A stretch of 64,000 bases of DNA, taken from Triplophysa rosa (taxonomy: Eukaryota > Chordata > Actinopteri > Cypriniformes > Nemacheilidae). The notes beneath the pieces are model-generated. The model ran no database searches. It was not told the origin of the DNA and worked only from the letters and a program-made list of their open reading frames with translations. The stretch lies in NCBI RefSeq assembly GCF_024868665.1, contig NC_079913.1, forward strand, positions 6,738,635-6,802,634. Direction: 5' to 3'. The position numbers and the translations under genes are program-made. Each line of letters begins with the position of its first letter. The first letter of the stretch is position 1. Shown piece after piece: positions 63,184 to 64,000 of the stretch.

Positions 63184-64000
63184 TTGATTAAAAGTTACTG
63201 AGTAAATGTTTATGAAGAGTAAGGAGAGCTTATTAGTTGTGATTTAGGACATTTCATTTGTTGAAACTGTATAGGTCTAATTTGGTCTTATTTTGTGATC
63301 GATATCAGACAACACAGGAATGTTATAAGCAGGGAAAATAGTAATGGCATAATGTAACTGCAGCTATAACGTCAAACTGCTGTCATGTGATGTAAGTTTA
63401 GCATTAAATACTAAGTATTGTAAATTTAGCATTAATGTGACAAGTAGTCCGTCTTTTCTCTTGGTTGGGGATGGAATTGCCTGAGCTGGGATGGTCAGAT
63501 GATCACTATGCTCTTGGGTGGTCATGGAATTGCTTGAGATGGAGCTGGGATGGTCAGTCAGTCTGCAGGCTATATTTTCAGCTATAGCAAAAATATAACA
63601 AAAACTAAATCAACACAAAAGTTTGCTTTGAACATTTGACTTTAAAGTCTCTTTAGCATTTTTGGCCTCTGGAGCATTACAAATAAAAATGATGGTAATT
63701 ATTTTGGCATGAGGGATAAAATTAATTATCACGTGGGCAACTTAAATTGAGTAAATGTTTTGACCTGGCGTGGGAGGCAAACAGACTATTACTGCAATGT
63801 GGTGCAGTGAATGCAATTGTCTCCCCTGAAAATAACACCTGCTCCTTGTTCTTCAATCAATACGAATAGTTACGGGAAATTTTTCCTCTAAGGACACTTC
63901 CTCTTATTAAGAATTCATAGTGCTTTAGTATATGCAAAAAGAAGGTCTTCTAATAAGGAAGTTTCTTTATTCAAATTGATTCCCTTCTCTATCATTTTTG

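Larger units (their letters stand above)
44070..64000. other. Right flank: about 20 kb with no recognisable gene
   Basis: No exon could be tied to a known family on either strand, and no tRNA, rRNA or further snRNA was noticed. The stretch holds repeats listed separately (45003, 48221, 49874, 57947, 59357, 60412, 62885). It may be intergenic or part of a very long intron. Conserved noncoding elements cannot be judged without comparison. Confidence 0.6.

Noticed and set aside
44070..64000. Hidden neighbour gene such as st8sia1 or ldhb, known near this locus in human
   Set aside because: No exon of these families could be recognised on either strand.

Overview
The window is vertebrate nuclear DNA, most likely from a teleost and probably a cyprinid-type fish. 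The genes are split into many short exons with GT..AG introns. The AT-rich introns and spacers are full of small inverted-repeat DNA transposons of fish type, and the protein-coding exons read as vertebrate families. Exons were assembled by eye from splice sites, reading phase and recalled family sequence. No search was run.

Layout. Positions 1-6900 are a flank with no supported protein gene, but with splice-donor and promoter-like signals near 660-950. Positions 6980-30506 hold abcc9 (SUR2, the sulfonylurea-receptor subunit of ATP-sensitive K+ channels). It has 38 coding exon positions, and the last has two alternatives, corresponding to the mammalian SUR2A and SUR2B tails. Positions 33647-35407 hold kcnj8 (Kir6.1, the pore subunit of the same channel) in two coding exons. 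Positions 39856-43956 hold cmas (CMP-sialic acid synthetase) in eight coding exons. All three genes are on the + strand. Two U4 spliceosomal snRNA genes, also on +, lie at 38127 (between kcnj8 and cmas) and 42934 (inside cmas intron 6). Each carries the same promoter layout: a ZNF143/Staf-like site near -219, a PSE-like box near -60 and a 3' box. Positions 44070-64000 show no recognisable gene and are mostly repeats and AT-rich sequence.

How the genes relate. abcc9 and kcnj8 encode the two partners of one octameric channel (four Kir6.1 and four SUR2) and lie head-to-tail, as in mammals. cmas is an unrelated housekeeping enzyme for sialylation. It lies downstream of kcnj8 here, whereas in human it lies on the 5' side of ABCC9, so the local order has been rearranged.

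The strongest unusual observations are the paired U4 genes with matching promoters, one being a sequence variant nested in cmas; a poly(A) signal placed between the two alternative abcc9 last exons; a 36-nt abcc9 microexon; a tiny kcnj8 upstream ORF whose stop overlaps the main start codon; an in-frame 21-nt repeat expansion in cmas; and a non-autonomous hAT-like element with a perfect 8-bp target-site duplication just past the kcnj8 poly(A) signal.
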